From assembly GCF_021738965.1 (NCBI RefSeq), contig NZ_JAKKOQ010000007.1, positions 1 through 64,000 of the forward strand: a stretch of 64,000 bases of DNA, given 5' to 3'. Below the pieces are notes generated by a model. That model had not been told where the DNA came from. It was given only the letters and a program-made list of their open reading frames with translations, and ran no database searches. Positions 47,640 to 56,906 of the stretch are shown here, piece after piece. This DNA is from Gordonia zhenghanii (GTDB lineage: Bacteria > Actinomycetota > Actinomycetes > Mycobacteriales > Mycobacteriaceae). Each line of letters begins with the position of its first letter. The first letter of the stretch is position 1. A program made the position numbers and the translations under genes.

Positions 47640-48251
47640 TCAGTCCGTGAAAAATGTGCGGTGCCACGTGTGCGCGACGAGGCGTGCCGCGGTGTCGACG
47701 TCTACCGCGGAGAGATGGTCTTCGGCTTTGGCGAACCAGACGTAAGCCGACTGTTCCACCATGCATGCCATCGACTCTGTGGCGAGCCGGGCGTTGGTGC
47801 CTGCGACCTGGGTGATGCCGTGAACTTTCTCCAGTGCCGCGGTGAACCGATCGACGTGTCGCTCGCGCATGTGCCGCCAGATCTGCTGAAACCGGTCCTC
47901 GACGTGTGCGGCCTGAATGAAGGCGCGCATGACATCCCGGTTCTCGTTGTAGAGCGACAGGTAGCCTCGGTTGGCCTCGATCAACGCCCCGTGCGGGTCG
48001 GTGCGGAAATCGTGGTCGCGGGCGACGCTCGCATCGTAGAGCCGTTGATGGAGATCCTCGATGACCTGGGCGAACAGGTCCTCTTTGTTCTTGAAATAGC
48101 GATACAACCCGCCCATCGAGATGTCTGCCTCCTCGGCGACGTCGCTCATGCGGGCATCGACGTATCCGTTCCGTGCGAACACGGCGCGTCCGGCGTTGAC
48201 CAGGTGGTCGCGGGTGCGACGGCCCTTCGGCGTGGTCGGTTCGGCTGGCAC
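47640..48251 (-). CDS. TetR-family transcriptional regulator
   Basis: 203 residues. The N-terminal HTH (about 10-56) reads GRRTRDHLVNAGRAVFARNGY, then MSDVAEEADISMGGLYRYFKNKEDLF. The C-terminal ligand domain is of the AcrR/FadR type without a diagnostic ligand motif. The start is GTG 48251. It lies between the two inverted 24-bp motifs and probably represses both the transporter and the CoA-ligase operon until an acyl-CoA or acid ligand appears. Confidence 0.92.
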   Translation of the reverse strand: MPAEPTTPKGRRTRDHLVNAGRAVFARNGYVDARMSDVAEEADISMGGLYRYFKNKEDLFAQVIEDLHQRLYDASVARDHDFRTDPHGALIEANRGYLSLYNENRDVMRAFIQAAHVEDRFQQIWRHMRERHVDRFTAALEKVHGITQVAGTNARLATESMACMVEQSAYVWFAKAEDHLSAVDVDTAARLVAHTWHRTFFTD

Positions 48252-48327
48252 GGCGCCCCCTCAGTCTTCGGCGGTGATCTCGACACGAACTCATCTGGAG
48301 TATATCCAGGTCCAATAAACTCGATAG

Positions 48328-48351
48328 AAAAAAGCGACGTCACTCTCTTGA
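48328..48351. promoter_or_regulatory. Probable TetR operator, catabolic operon side
   Basis: Exact reverse complement of 47514-47537 over 24 bp. It sits 76 bp before the tetR start and 32 bp before the CoA-ligase start, so it could control both. A second near palindrome, CTGGAGTATATCCAG, lies at about 48295-48309. Confidence 0.72.
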
Positions 48352-48382
48352 CTTTGCGTGAGGTCCGGGTCACAGTTGAGTT

Positions 48383-49996
48383 GTGACCAAGGCTACTTCT
48401 ACTGGTTCCGAGTCCGACACCTTCGGCGTCGTACATCGAGGACCCGCAACCCCGATCGAGGACTGGCACGCGGGCGACCGCCTCGCGGATCGATTCCATC
48501 GACTCGTCGCCGCCGATCCGGATCGACTCGTCCTCGCCGATGACAACGGCAGGGAACTCACCCGCGCCGAGCTCTGGGACCGATCCGGACGGCTGCGCGA
48601 CGTCCTCGCCGACACTGGTGTCGCACGTGGTGACGTCGTCTTGATCTACCTGCCGAACACGATCGAATGGCAGGTGTCGTTCCTGGCGGTCCTGCGTCTG
48701 CGCGCCGTGCCCGCCACGATCCCGATGAGCACCGACGAAGACACGCTCAGTCACGTCCACTCGGTGATCCGGTCGCGAGCAATCATCGGACCGTCCGCGT
48801 ACCGCGGTCGATCGGCGCGGGACACAGTGACCGCCGCGGCGAGATCCACCGACCGCACCTGCGTGGTGCTCGTTCTTGACGGCGCCGCGGTGGACCTGCA
48901 GACCGTCGACGGTGTCGCAGGCGAATCGGTCGTCGACCCTGAGGTCGGCCACCTGATGTTCACCTCGAGCACCACCGGAATGCCGAAGGCGGTGATGCAC
49001 ACCGAGGACTCGCTCGCTGCGGCGAACAGCGCGTTCATCGACCGCTTCGGCATCGACGAGGACACGCCGATTTTCATGCCCTCGCCGCTGGGACACAGTG
49101 TCGGGGCATGGCACGGGGCTCGACTTTCGCTGTTCGTCGGTGCGCCGCTAATCCTTCAGGGGGCGTGGGATCCGGTGCGGGCACTTGAGATCGTCGATGA
49201 ACGCCGATGCGGATTCACCGCGGCGGCCACGCCGTTCCTGAAAGACATCATCGACGCGGACTGGCCGGCCGACAAGCACAAGCTGGCATCCATGAAGACA
49301 TTTCTATGCGGGGGAGCGCCAGTGCCGCCGAGTGTGCTCGACGCGGCCACCGAGCAGGCCTCGACCACGTTTGTGACGGTGCTATGGGGGATGACCGAGG
49401 GCACTGGTACCACCTGTGTGCCGGAAAGCACTCGCCTTCAGGTGCTCGAAAGCGCCGGTCGGCCGGTCGACGGACTCGACCTGCGCATCCTCGACCCCGA
49501 CGATCGTGGGATCGGCGAACTCGCGATGCGTGGACCCGGTGTCTTCGTCGGATACCTCGGCCAGGAGCAACTGTTCCGCGACCTGCATACACCCGACGGA
49601 TGGTTTCGCACCGGCGATCTCGCACGCATCGACGACGACGGTTACCTGCATCTGACTGGCCGACTGAAGGACATCATTATCCGCGGCGGCGTCAACATAT
49701 CGCCGGTGCCGATCGAGAATGCGATCGCGGCGCACCCGGGAGTCCGACGCGTTGCCGTCATTGGCCGGCCGGACCAGCGCTTGGGTGAGCGCATCTGTGC
49801 GGTCATCGTCCCCTCCGATGATGCCCCACGGCTCGACGAACTCTGTACGTGGTTGCGCAAGCGAGGCTTGTCCGATCGCATGTTGCCCGAGTCGCTGGAG
49901 GTCATCGACGAGATGCCGGTGACCGCAGCCGGCAAGATTCGGAAAGTCGACCTACGACGACGATTCGACACCGAACTCGAGGAGGAGAACGTATGA
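48383..49996 (+). CDS. Acyl-CoA synthetase (AMP-forming), island operon gene 1
   Basis: A 537-residue ANL-superfamily ligase. The ATP-binding P-loop region is MFTSSTTGMPKAVMHT. Motif A5 is LWGMTEGTGTT. The hinge and adenylate-binding part is GWFRTGDLARIDDDGYLHLTGRLKDIIIRGGVNISP. The catalytic lysine is in PVTAAGKIRKVDLR. It activates a carboxylic acid to its CoA thioester and starts the island's pathway. Its overall pattern recalls cyclohexanecarboxylate- or aryl-CoA ligases, but the substrate cannot be assigned. The start GTG 48383 has no clear Shine-Dalgarno. Its stop overlaps the next ATG. Confidence 0.92.
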   Translation: MTKATSTGSESDTFGVVHRGPATPIEDWHAGDRLADRFHRLVAADPDRLVLADDNGRELTRAELWDRSGRLRDVLADTGVARGDVVLIYLPNTIEWQVSFLAVLRLRAVPATIPMSTDEDTLSHVHSVIRSRAIIGPSAYRGRSARDTVTAAARSTDRTCVVLVLDGAAVDLQTVDGVAGESVVDPEVGHLMFTSSTTGMPKAVMHTEDSLAAANSAFIDRFGIDEDTPIFMPSPLGHSVGAWHGARLSLFVGAPLILQGAWDPVRALEIVDERRCGFTAAATPFLKDIIDADWPADKHKLASMKTFLCGGAPVPPSVLDAATEQASTTFVTVLWGMTEGTGTTCVPESTRLQVLESAGRPVDGLDLRILDPDDRGIGELAMRGPGVFVGYLGQEQLFRDLHTPDGWFRTGDLARIDDDGYLHLTGRLKDIIIRGGVNISPVPIENAIAAHPGVRRVAVIGRPDQRLGERICAVIVPSDDAPRLDELCTWLRKRGLSDRMLPESLEVIDEMPVTAAGKIRKVDLRRRFDTELEEENV

Positions 49997-50793
49997 GGCA
50001 CGTGATCGGCGACATTGACGTCGAGTACACGATGGCCGGGGCCACCGGCACCGACGCGGTACCGGTTGTCTTCATTCACGGCCTCGCAGAGGACCGCCGG
50101 AGCTGGTCGTCGATACTTCCGTCGATGGCCGACGACCGGTTGTACGCCTACGACCTGCGCGGACACGGCGGCACGACTGTCGGCGATGCCGACGGCACGC
50201 TTGCACAGCTGGGCGGGGACCTGATCGGCTTTCTTGAACAGGTCAGCGGCCCTGCCGTGGTCGTCGGCTTCTCCCTCGGCGGCGCAGTCGCGCTCTGGGC
50301 AGCGGCACACCGTCGGGATCTGATGTCCAAAGTGATCGTTCTGGGCACCTCGTCGATCGTGGGGCGCGGCGCAGCCGACTTCTACGCGACTCGCATCGCG
50401 CAGGCCCGTGACACGTCGTCGACAGAGTTCCGGGCCGGGATGCGCGACGACACCGCCGCGGCGATCATCACCGCCACCGACCGGATCGATGAGATCACTC
50501 AGATCCGGCTCGACGCGGTCGGCGACGGGCGCGGCTACGTCAATGCCGCGCGGGCCATGGCATCGCTGAGACTAGAGCCGCTGACACCGGCGCTCGCCGA
50601 CATAGCGCTGCACGTCGACGTCGTGGGCGCCGCCGCCGACGCATTCTGCCCGGTGAAGGCCGCACAGATCATCCTCGATGCCCTCGGTGACTCGACCTAC
50701 TACGAGGTTCCCGCCGCCGGACACCTTATGAACGTGGACAACCCGACCGCAGTGACCTCGGTCCTGCAGACCATCCTCTTCGGAAAGGACTGA
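49993..50793 (+). CDS. Alpha/beta-hydrolase, island operon gene 2
   Basis: 266 residues. Oxyanion region VVFIHGLAEDRRSW, nucleophile elbow VVGFSLGGAVALWAA (Ser), and C-terminal histidine in VPAAGHLMNVDNP. The fold and size resemble 3-oxoadipate enol-lactonase and C-C-bond hydrolases, which open rings or split esters. Here it could hydrolyse a lactone or ester intermediate formed by the oxygenase-like gene next to it. It overlaps the ligase gene by four bases. Confidence 0.88.
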   Translation: MRHVIGDIDVEYTMAGATGTDAVPVVFIHGLAEDRRSWSSILPSMADDRLYAYDLRGHGGTTVGDADGTLAQLGGDLIGFLEQVSGPAVVVGFSLGGAVALWAAAHRRDLMSKVIVLGTSSIVGRGAADFYATRIAQARDTSSTEFRAGMRDDTAAAIITATDRIDEITQIRLDAVGDGRGYVNAARAMASLRLEPLTPALADIALHVDVVGAAADAFCPVKAAQIILDALGDSTYYEVPAAGHLMNVDNPTAVTSVLQTILFGKD

Positions 50794-50794
50794 C

Positions 50795-51793
50795 ATGAAT
50801 CGCTGGGGACTCTCCATGGGGGTCAGCCCCCGGGAACCGCTCACGAATGTGACCGAGCTGGCTTCCACCGCTGAACGACTCGGGTACGAGGCGATGTGGT
50901 TCATCGACTTTCAACTCGGGATGAAAGACGTCTACGCCGCGATGAACATGGCGGCGCTGGCAACCGAGAAGCTGGCGATCGGATCGGCTGTGACCAACCT
51001 GCTCACCCGTCATCCGACCGTCACCGCCAGTGCGACAGCGGCGCTAGACGAGCTGGCCGACGGCAATGCGATGCTCGGCCTCGGTGCCGGGTGGTCTGCG
51101 GTCTACGGCGCGGGACAGGCCCCGTCGAAGCTCGGCGACCTGTCCGCGGGGATCGACGAATTCCGCAAGCTCTTCACCGGCGAGGAGCAGGAGTTGTACG
51201 GCACCACAGTGCGACTGGCGACAGCCGAACGGCAGATTCCCATCTACATGGCGGTGTCGCAGCCAGGCCTGCTCAAGTTGAGCGGCCGCAAATGCGACGG
51301 CGCGATCTTGATGGGTGCCGCCGACCCCGAGTTCGTGAAGTGGCAGCTCGACTTCATCTACGAGGGGCTGGAGAAGGCCGGGCGGGATCGCAGCGAACTG
51401 ACCATCGACCTCGTGGTCACCATGAGCGCCGACGACGATGAGGAGAAGGCCCTCTCAGACGTGCGAGCCTGGGCCACCAGCCAGGCCGCGACGTTCGACG
51501 TCTGGAAGCGCATGCCGCCTGCGTGGGAGCGGTTCCGCCCCGAGTTCGCCGCCGCCAATTCCGGTTACCATCTTGTCGACCACCTGTCGCGCCACGCCGA
51601 CCACAAGCAGGTGGTCAGCGACGACTTCGTGAAGTCGGTCGCCCTCGCAGGAACGGTCGACCACTGCGTCGCACGGCTGAAGGAATTGTGTGGTCTCGAC
51701 ATCGACCGCATCACGTTCGCGCTGCTGTCCGGCGGTCGGCTCCGCCGGATGGACCAGATCGCCAACCAGATCATTCCCGCAGTCAACGCCTGA
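50795..51793 (+). CDS. LLM-class flavin-dependent oxidoreductase, island operon gene 3
   Basis: A 332-residue luciferase-like monooxygenase-fold protein: LGYEAMWFIDFQLGMKDVY, KLAIGSAVTNLLTRHPTVTASATAALDELADGNAMLGLGAGWSA (parts), and PIYMAVSQPGLLKLSGRKCDGAILMG. Enzymes of this class use FMN or F420. The ALATEKLAIGSAV and GLGAGW features fit either. It may hydroxylate or reduce the CoA ester. Spacing to the gene before is one base. Confidence 0.88.
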   Translation: MNRWGLSMGVSPREPLTNVTELASTAERLGYEAMWFIDFQLGMKDVYAAMNMAALATEKLAIGSAVTNLLTRHPTVTASATAALDELADGNAMLGLGAGWSAVYGAGQAPSKLGDLSAGIDEFRKLFTGEEQELYGTTVRLATAERQIPIYMAVSQPGLLKLSGRKCDGAILMGAADPEFVKWQLDFIYEGLEKAGRDRSELTIDLVVTMSADDDEEKALSDVRAWATSQAATFDVWKRMPPAWERFRPEFAAANSGYHLVDHLSRHADHKQVVSDDFVKSVALAGTVDHCVARLKELCGLDIDRITFALLSGGRLRRMDQIANQIIPAVNA

Positions 51794-51807
51794 ACCGAGG
51801 AGAAGAG

Positions 51808-52569
51808 ATGACCGAATCGAACCCAGTAGCGATCGTCACCGCGGCCGCAGGAGCGGGTATCGGAGCAGCGATCGTTGATCGCCTGGCCCACGACGGGTAC
51901 GACGTCGTGGTCACCGACGTGCACGAGCGGCGGTGCCGGGAAGCGGCCGAGCGGCTCAGCGTCGCGCACGGTCGCGAGTTCCTCGCCGTCCCGCTCGACG
52001 TCACAGACGAGTCGCGGGTACAGGCCGCGGTCGCGTCGGTGATCGACGCCCGGGGGCGGATCGACGTCCTGGTGAACAACGCCGGATGGTCGAAGATCGA
52101 ACCGGTGTCGGAGATGTCCCTGGACACCTGGCGTCGGTGCCTGGACGTCGACCTCACGGGTACATTCCTGTGCATGCGGTACGCGTTGCCGCACATGATC
52201 GAGGCGGGACGCGGGTCGGTCGTCAACATCAGCTCGATCTCGGCCTACGAGACCTCGACCGAGCACGGAGCCGCGTACTCAGCGGCCAAGGCAGGCGTGC
52301 TCGCGTTGACCCGTGTGGCCGCCGCCGAGAACGGCCGCCACGGTGTGCGAGTAAACGCGGTCACGCCAGGGTTGATCTACAACGACTTCCTTCGCAAGAT
52401 CTACCCGGACGAGTTCTTCGACGGGTACGCCGAGAGCCGGTCCTTGGTCGGTCGGGTCGGTCGACCCGAAGACGTCGCCAACCTCGTCGGCTTCCTCGTC
52501 TCGGACCAAGCGGGATATGTCACTGGTGAGGTGTACGGAGTAAGCGGAGGGGTGTATCCGCATGCCTGA
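51808..52569 (+). CDS. Short-chain dehydrogenase/reductase, island operon gene 4
   Basis: A 253-residue classical SDR. Cofactor motif TAAAGAGIGAA (TGxxxGIG variant), NNAG in VLVNNAGW, catalytic Ser-Tyr-Lys in SSISAYETSTEHGAAYSAAKAG. Likely oxidises a hydroxyacyl-CoA intermediate, the role of BadH-type enzymes in ring-carboxylate pathways. AGGAGAAGAG precedes the ATG. The last codons overlap the amidase gene by eight bases. Confidence 0.91.
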   Translation: MTESNPVAIVTAAAGAGIGAAIVDRLAHDGYDVVVTDVHERRCREAAERLSVAHGREFLAVPLDVTDESRVQAAVASVIDARGRIDVLVNNAGWSKIEPVSEMSLDTWRRCLDVDLTGTFLCMRYALPHMIEAGRGSVVNISSISAYETSTEHGAAYSAAKAGVLALTRVAAAENGRHGVRVNAVTPGLIYNDFLRKIYPDEFFDGYAESRSLVGRVGRPEDVANLVGFLVSDQAGYVTGEVYGVSGGVYPHA

Positions 52570-53938
52570 CGTAAGCGCCGACCTCGGCATCGCCGAACTA
52601 GTCGCCGGGTTTCGGGACGGGTCGATAAGTCCTGTCGATGTCACCGAGAAATATCTGACCAGAATCGCCGACCACGACAACGACACTCACGCATTCGTCA
52701 CAGTCACCGCCGATCTCGCACGTGCGCAGGCTGCGAGCGCTGCGCGTGATTACGCCGCCGGCTCTCCGACGGGGCCGCTGGCGGGCGTGCCCGTCTCGAT
52801 CAAGGACGCCTTCTACGTCAGCGGAGTGCCGACCACCCTCGGTTCAGCGCTCTACGGGCAGGTCGCCAAACGCGACTCTGGTGTCGTGCGTCGCCTGCGA
52901 GCTGCAGGTGCGGTGTTCCTAGGTAAGACGAACACCGCAGAGTTCGGTCAGTCGGCGACGAGCGAGAATCGACTCGGCCCCGATACGACGAACCCGTGGA
53001 ATCGGACCCGGACGCCGGGCGGCTCCAGCGGCGGAGCCGCGGCCTCGGTCGCCGCCGGACTGGCTCCCGTCGCCGTCGGATCCGACGGCGGAGGCTCGAT
53101 TCGGATACCGGCGTCGTTCTGCGGCGTCTATGGGATGAAACCGACTTACGGCGCGTGCCCGGACGAGAAGGGCTTCCGCGGGATGACCGACTTCGTCTGT
53201 CCGGGACCACTCAGCCGCAGCGTTGCCGATGCCCGCGTCGTGGTGGGAACGCTTTCCGGACATCATTTCCCGCGTCGTGACGTGCCTCACCTGCGCATCG
53301 CCTACTGTGCCCGGCCTGAAGGCCGACCGGTCTCCGCCGCCGTCACCGCCGCCGTCGCGCGCGTGGCCACAGTGCTGGGAGAAGCCGGGCACGACGTCGA
53401 CGCCGTCGACCTGCCCCTCGACGGATGGAATGACATCTTCGGACCGCTCGTGCTCGAGGACGAGCATCGCGAACGCGGACATCTGCTGTCTCTTCATGCG
53501 GACGAGCTGAGCCGATACGAACGGTCGTCATTGCGTGCAGCGGTTGGCTTGGATTCGGTCGCGGTCGATCGGGCCGAGGAGTTGCTTCCCGAATACCGGC
53601 GACGCGTCGGCGACCTGTTCGACGGCTACGACATCCTGCTGACCCCGGCAACAGCGGTGCCCGCCTTCCCACTTGGGCAACGACCGACCGAGATCGACGG
53701 TCATCCCGTCGGCCAGTTATGGGGCGCGTTTCCGTTTGCGGTGCCTTTCAATGTTGCAGGCACCCCGGCCGCATCGGTCCCGTGCGGCTTCGACGACGGA
53801 CTCCCCGTAGGAGCACAATTGGTCGCCCGTCGCGGGGCCGATCACCTGCTCCTGGACATCTCAGAGCTGGTCGAGGAAGCGGTCGCGTTCGGCCCCGGGC
53901 TCATCGGCGCACCGGCTGCGGCGACATCGCTGTTATGA
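52562..53938 (+). CDS. Amidase-signature hydrolase, island operon gene 5
   Basis: 458 residues. The Ser-cisSer-Lys triad is visible: lysine in VSIKDAFYV, the first serine region GGSSGGAAASVAAG, and the nucleophile serine in GSDGGGSIRIPASFCG. Amidases hydrolyse amides, and some accept esters or acyl-CoA-like substrates. Its presence suggests that the natural substrate enters as an amide, or that an amide forms later. The stop overlaps the next ATG. Confidence 0.92.
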   Translation: MPDVSADLGIAELVAGFRDGSISPVDVTEKYLTRIADHDNDTHAFVTVTADLARAQAASAARDYAAGSPTGPLAGVPVSIKDAFYVSGVPTTLGSALYGQVAKRDSGVVRRLRAAGAVFLGKTNTAEFGQSATSENRLGPDTTNPWNRTRTPGGSSGGAAASVAAGLAPVAVGSDGGGSIRIPASFCGVYGMKPTYGACPDEKGFRGMTDFVCPGPLSRSVADARVVVGTLSGHHFPRRDVPHLRIAYCARPEGRPVSAAVTAAVARVATVLGEAGHDVDAVDLPLDGWNDIFGPLVLEDEHRERGHLLSLHADELSRYERSSLRAAVGLDSVAVDRAEELLPEYRRRVGDLFDGYDILLTPATAVPAFPLGQRPTEIDGHPVGQLWGAFPFAVPFNVAGTPAASVPCGFDDGLPVGAQLVARRGADHLLLDISELVEEAVAFGPGLIGAPAAATSLL

Positions 53939-54696
53939 CTGGCAGCGTGGTCCTCGGCTGGACGGGCGCGGTTGCCGTCCTCACCCTGCACGCGGCCGAA
54001 CGCAAGAACGCGCTGTCGAGGCAGATGCTGACCGACCTCGCCGCGGCCCTCGCCTCTGTCGATGATGCCGACGGAGTGGTGCTTACCGGTGGCGACGAGT
54101 GCTTCAGTGCGGGCGCTGACCTGCGGGAGATCACCGGCACCGTCGCAGACCTCGCCTACGACGACGCGGTGGCAGATGTGGCACAGGCGATCGATGGGTG
54201 CGCGGTCCCGGTGATCGCCGCTCTCGAAGGGCCGTGTCTGGGCGCGGCCGCACACCTGGCACTGCTGTGCGATGTGCGCATCGCTGGCGCCGACGCGTTC
54301 GTCCAGATCCCCGCAGTTCGACTCGGGCTGCTGTACAGCCCGGACGCCGTCGAGTGGCTCGCACGGACGTATCGCCGCGACACGGTACGGCGGCTACTGC
54401 TCTGCGCGGAGCGGTTCGACGCCGAGGCCGCCGTCGCCGCCGGTCTCGTCTCGACCATCGTATTGGCGGGCGCGGCCACCCGCGTGGCCGTGGAATCCCT
54501 GGGCGGGCTCTCGCCTCGCAGCCGGCAGGCGGTGGCCGCGACCAGGACGTTTCTTCGGCACGCCGAGGCGGGCACCGTCGTCGACGATCACTGGCAGGAG
54601 CGTCGCCGCGAGCTCCTCGCCTCACCCGATCGCGCGGCCGCAGTCGCGGCCGCACATCGACGCCACGGCGGCATCGATGCACAGAACACCGAATAG
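53935..54696 (+). CDS. Enoyl-CoA hydratase/isomerase, island operon gene 6
   Basis: A 253-residue crotonase-fold protein. HAAERKNALSRQML, the oxyanion part GGDECFSAGADLREI, and the second oxyanion part ALEGPCLGAAAHLALLCDVRIAG are seen. The usual acidic residues near LGLLYSPDAVEWLARTY are changed, so it may be a hydrolase or isomerase instead of a hydratase. It overlaps the amidase stop (ATGA). Confidence 0.89.
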   Translation: MTGSVVLGWTGAVAVLTLHAAERKNALSRQMLTDLAAALASVDDADGVVLTGGDECFSAGADLREITGTVADLAYDDAVADVAQAIDGCAVPVIAALEGPCLGAAAHLALLCDVRIAGADAFVQIPAVRLGLLYSPDAVEWLARTYRRDTVRRLLLCAERFDAEAAVAAGLVSTIVLAGAATRVAVESLGGLSPRSRQAVAATRTFLRHAEAGTVVDDHWQERRRELLASPDRAAAVAAAHRRHGGIDAQNTE

Positions 54697-54704
54697 ACAG
54701 GACT

Positions 54705-55898
54705 ATGCCCATGGGTGAGCCCCTGGACCCTCGTCGGTCCACCAACCCTTACGACTTCCTAGACTCCAGGAGTCTTCTCGATGATGAGGAGCGTGCCATT
54801 GCCGACACGGTCCGCAAGTTCGTCGATGACCGTGTGCTGGTCGGCATCACTGACTGGTTCGACCGCGGCGTATTTCCCCGCGAACTCGCCACCGAGATGG
54901 GTGCGCTCGGACTGCTCGGAATGCACCTGGACGGATACGGCTGTGCGGGTACCAGCGCCACCGCATATGGCCTGGCGTGCCTCGAACTCGAAGCGGGCGA
55001 CTCTGGATTCCGCAGCTTCGTGTCCGTGCAGGGCTCGCTGGCGATGTTTCCAATCCACGCATTCGGCTCCGAGGAACAGAGACAGGAGTGGCTGCCTGCA
55101 ATGGCGGCCGGCGAGGCGATCGGCTGCTTCGGTCTCACCGAGCCTGACTCCGGATCGGACCCCAGCAACATGCGGACCGTCGCGCGCCGCGACGGTGGCG
55201 ACTGGATCCTCAACGGATCGAAGATGTGGATCACGAATGGCGGCATCGCCGACGTCGCGGTCGTGTGGGCGCAGACCGATGGCGGGATCCGAGGCTTTGT
55301 CGTTCCCACTGACACCCCGGGATTCTCCACCCGCGACGTCGACCGGAAGATGTCTCTCCGTGCATCGGTTACGTCGGCGCTGTCGTTCGACGATGTTCGT
55401 CTCCCCGGGGCCGCAGTCCTTCCGGGGGTCACGGGCCTACGGGGGCCGTTGTCGTGTCTGAACGAAGCACGCTTCGGAATCCTCTTCGGCGTGGTCGGCG
55501 CCGGGCGGTCCTGTTACGAGGCCGCGCTCGACTACAGCACGTCCCGCGTGCAGTTCGGAAAACCGATCGCGGGCTTCCAACTGGTCCAGCGCAAACTCGT
55601 CGAGATGATGATCTCGGTTAACCGCTCGACCCTCGTAGCCATGCACCTGGGACGACTCAAAGACGCCGGACAACTGTCCCCGGCGCAGGTCAGCTTCGGC
55701 AAGATGGACAACGTCCGACAGGCGATCGAAGTGGCCCGGGAGGCGAGGAATAGTCTAGGCGCCAACGGAATTACCCTCGACTACCCGGTGATCCGGCACA
55801 TGAACAACCTCGAGTCGGTCTATACGTACGAAGGAACGAACGAGGTGCATACCCTGGCGATGGGCCAGGCGATCACCGGGCTGGGAGCTTACCGATGA
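54705..55898 (+). CDS. Glutaryl-CoA-dehydrogenase-like acyl-CoA dehydrogenase, island operon gene 7
   Basis: 397 residues. FAD-binding motifs CFGLTEPDSGSDPSNMRT and WITNGGIADV. The C-terminal region FGKPIAGFQLVQRKL and NGITLDYPVIRHMNNLESVYTYEGTNEVH is close to glutaryl-CoA dehydrogenase, with the catalytic glutamate in YEGTNEVH. This subgroup includes enzymes that oxidise and sometimes decarboxylate dicarboxyl-CoA esters, which suggests that a ring- or chain-derived dicarboxylyl-CoA is an intermediate. The start ATG 54705 is eight bases after the previous stop. Confidence 0.92.
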   Translation: MPMGEPLDPRRSTNPYDFLDSRSLLDDEERAIADTVRKFVDDRVLVGITDWFDRGVFPRELATEMGALGLLGMHLDGYGCAGTSATAYGLACLELEAGDSGFRSFVSVQGSLAMFPIHAFGSEEQRQEWLPAMAAGEAIGCFGLTEPDSGSDPSNMRTVARRDGGDWILNGSKMWITNGGIADVAVVWAQTDGGIRGFVVPTDTPGFSTRDVDRKMSLRASVTSALSFDDVRLPGAAVLPGVTGLRGPLSCLNEARFGILFGVVGAGRSCYEAALDYSTSRVQFGKPIAGFQLVQRKLVEMMISVNRSTLVAMHLGRLKDAGQLSPAQVSFGKMDNVRQAIEVAREARNSLGANGITLDYPVIRHMNNLESVYTYEGTNEVHTLAMGQAITGLGAYR

Positions 55899-56698
55899 GC
55901 CCGGCCCTGGCCGAACTGTCCGGGACCGACCTCGGGACCCACACGGCCTCCTACGACGACCGGGACTGCATTCTGTACGCGCTCGCGGTGGGTGCGAAGC
56001 CGACTGAACTCGATCTCGTCTACGAACGGGACCTCCGTGTTCTGCCGACGTATGCCTGCGCGATCGGACTGTGGGCGGTCGAGGCCGCGGGCCGACTCGG
56101 CGCCTACGATCCGACCCGATCGCTGCACGCATCCCAGGCTCTGACCGTCCACCGGCCGCTGCCAGCGTCCGGGAAACTGCCCATGACTGGACGGATCGGC
56201 GCCGTTTACGACAAGGGGAAGGCGTCGATGGTCGAAGTAGTCGTCGAATCCGAGTGGTTCTCGGCGACGTACAGCATCTTCCTCCCCGGGACAGGAGGAT
56301 GGGGCGGCGATCGCGGACCGTCGAGCTCCGGCGGCGACTGGCCAGAACCGACTCGGACGTCCGAGTTCGTTACCGACACTGATCTTGCGGCCCTGTATCG
56401 GCTGACCGGCGACCGTCACCCGATCCATATCGACCCGGATGTCGCGCGGGCCAACAGTTTCGACCGTCCAATTTTGCACGGGTTGTGCACGGTGGGCATC
56501 GCGGCGCGTGTGGCCGCCGAGCAGACGGGCGCTCATCCGGCGGAGCTTCGTTCGTTGAATGCCCGGCTCGCCGCACCGGTTCTCCCGGGCGACACGCTGA
56601 TCGTGCGCAGCGACGACGTCGACGGCGTGGTCTACTTCGACACCGTCGTCGGCGAGACGGCCGTGCTATTGAGCGGAACGGCCGAGTTCGGCTCGTGA
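55895..56698 (+). CDS. MaoC-like (R)-specific enoyl-CoA hydratase, island operon gene 8
   Basis: 267 residues, two hot-dog domains. Domain 1 includes DDRDCILYALAVGAKPTELDLVYERDL. Domain 2 carries the hydratase-2 motif YRLTGDRHPIHIDPDVARANSFDRPILHGLC with catalytic Asp and His (described in parts). It hydrates an enoyl-CoA to a 3-hydroxyacyl-CoA. It overlaps the dehydrogenase stop by four bases and ends the operon. About 200 bp of empty sequence follows before the second xseB copy. Confidence 0.9.
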   Translation: MSPALAELSGTDLGTHTASYDDRDCILYALAVGAKPTELDLVYERDLRVLPTYACAIGLWAVEAAGRLGAYDPTRSLHASQALTVHRPLPASGKLPMTGRIGAVYDKGKASMVEVVVESEWFSATYSIFLPGTGGWGGDRGPSSSGGDWPEPTRTSEFVTDTDLAALYRLTGDRHPIHIDPDVARANSFDRPILHGLCTVGIAARVAAEQTGAHPAELRSLNARLAAPVLPGDTLIVRSDDVDGVVYFDTVVGETAVLLSGTAEFGS

Positions 56699-56906
56699 CG
56701 GAGCCGTGGATACTCACGACGGTGAGAGAACCGTGGCGGTCCCGCCGTTAGACGGAGCCCGGTTCGTCGCGGAGCTCTCGGTGACGAATAACTGATTTGT
56801 CTGTTTATTTCAGTGGGACGCACGGCGTGCCTGCGGACCGGCGTGACAATAATGGCTGGCCAACAGTGTTGCGAGGACTCTAGAAATCGCGAGTCCTCGC
56901 TGCGCT

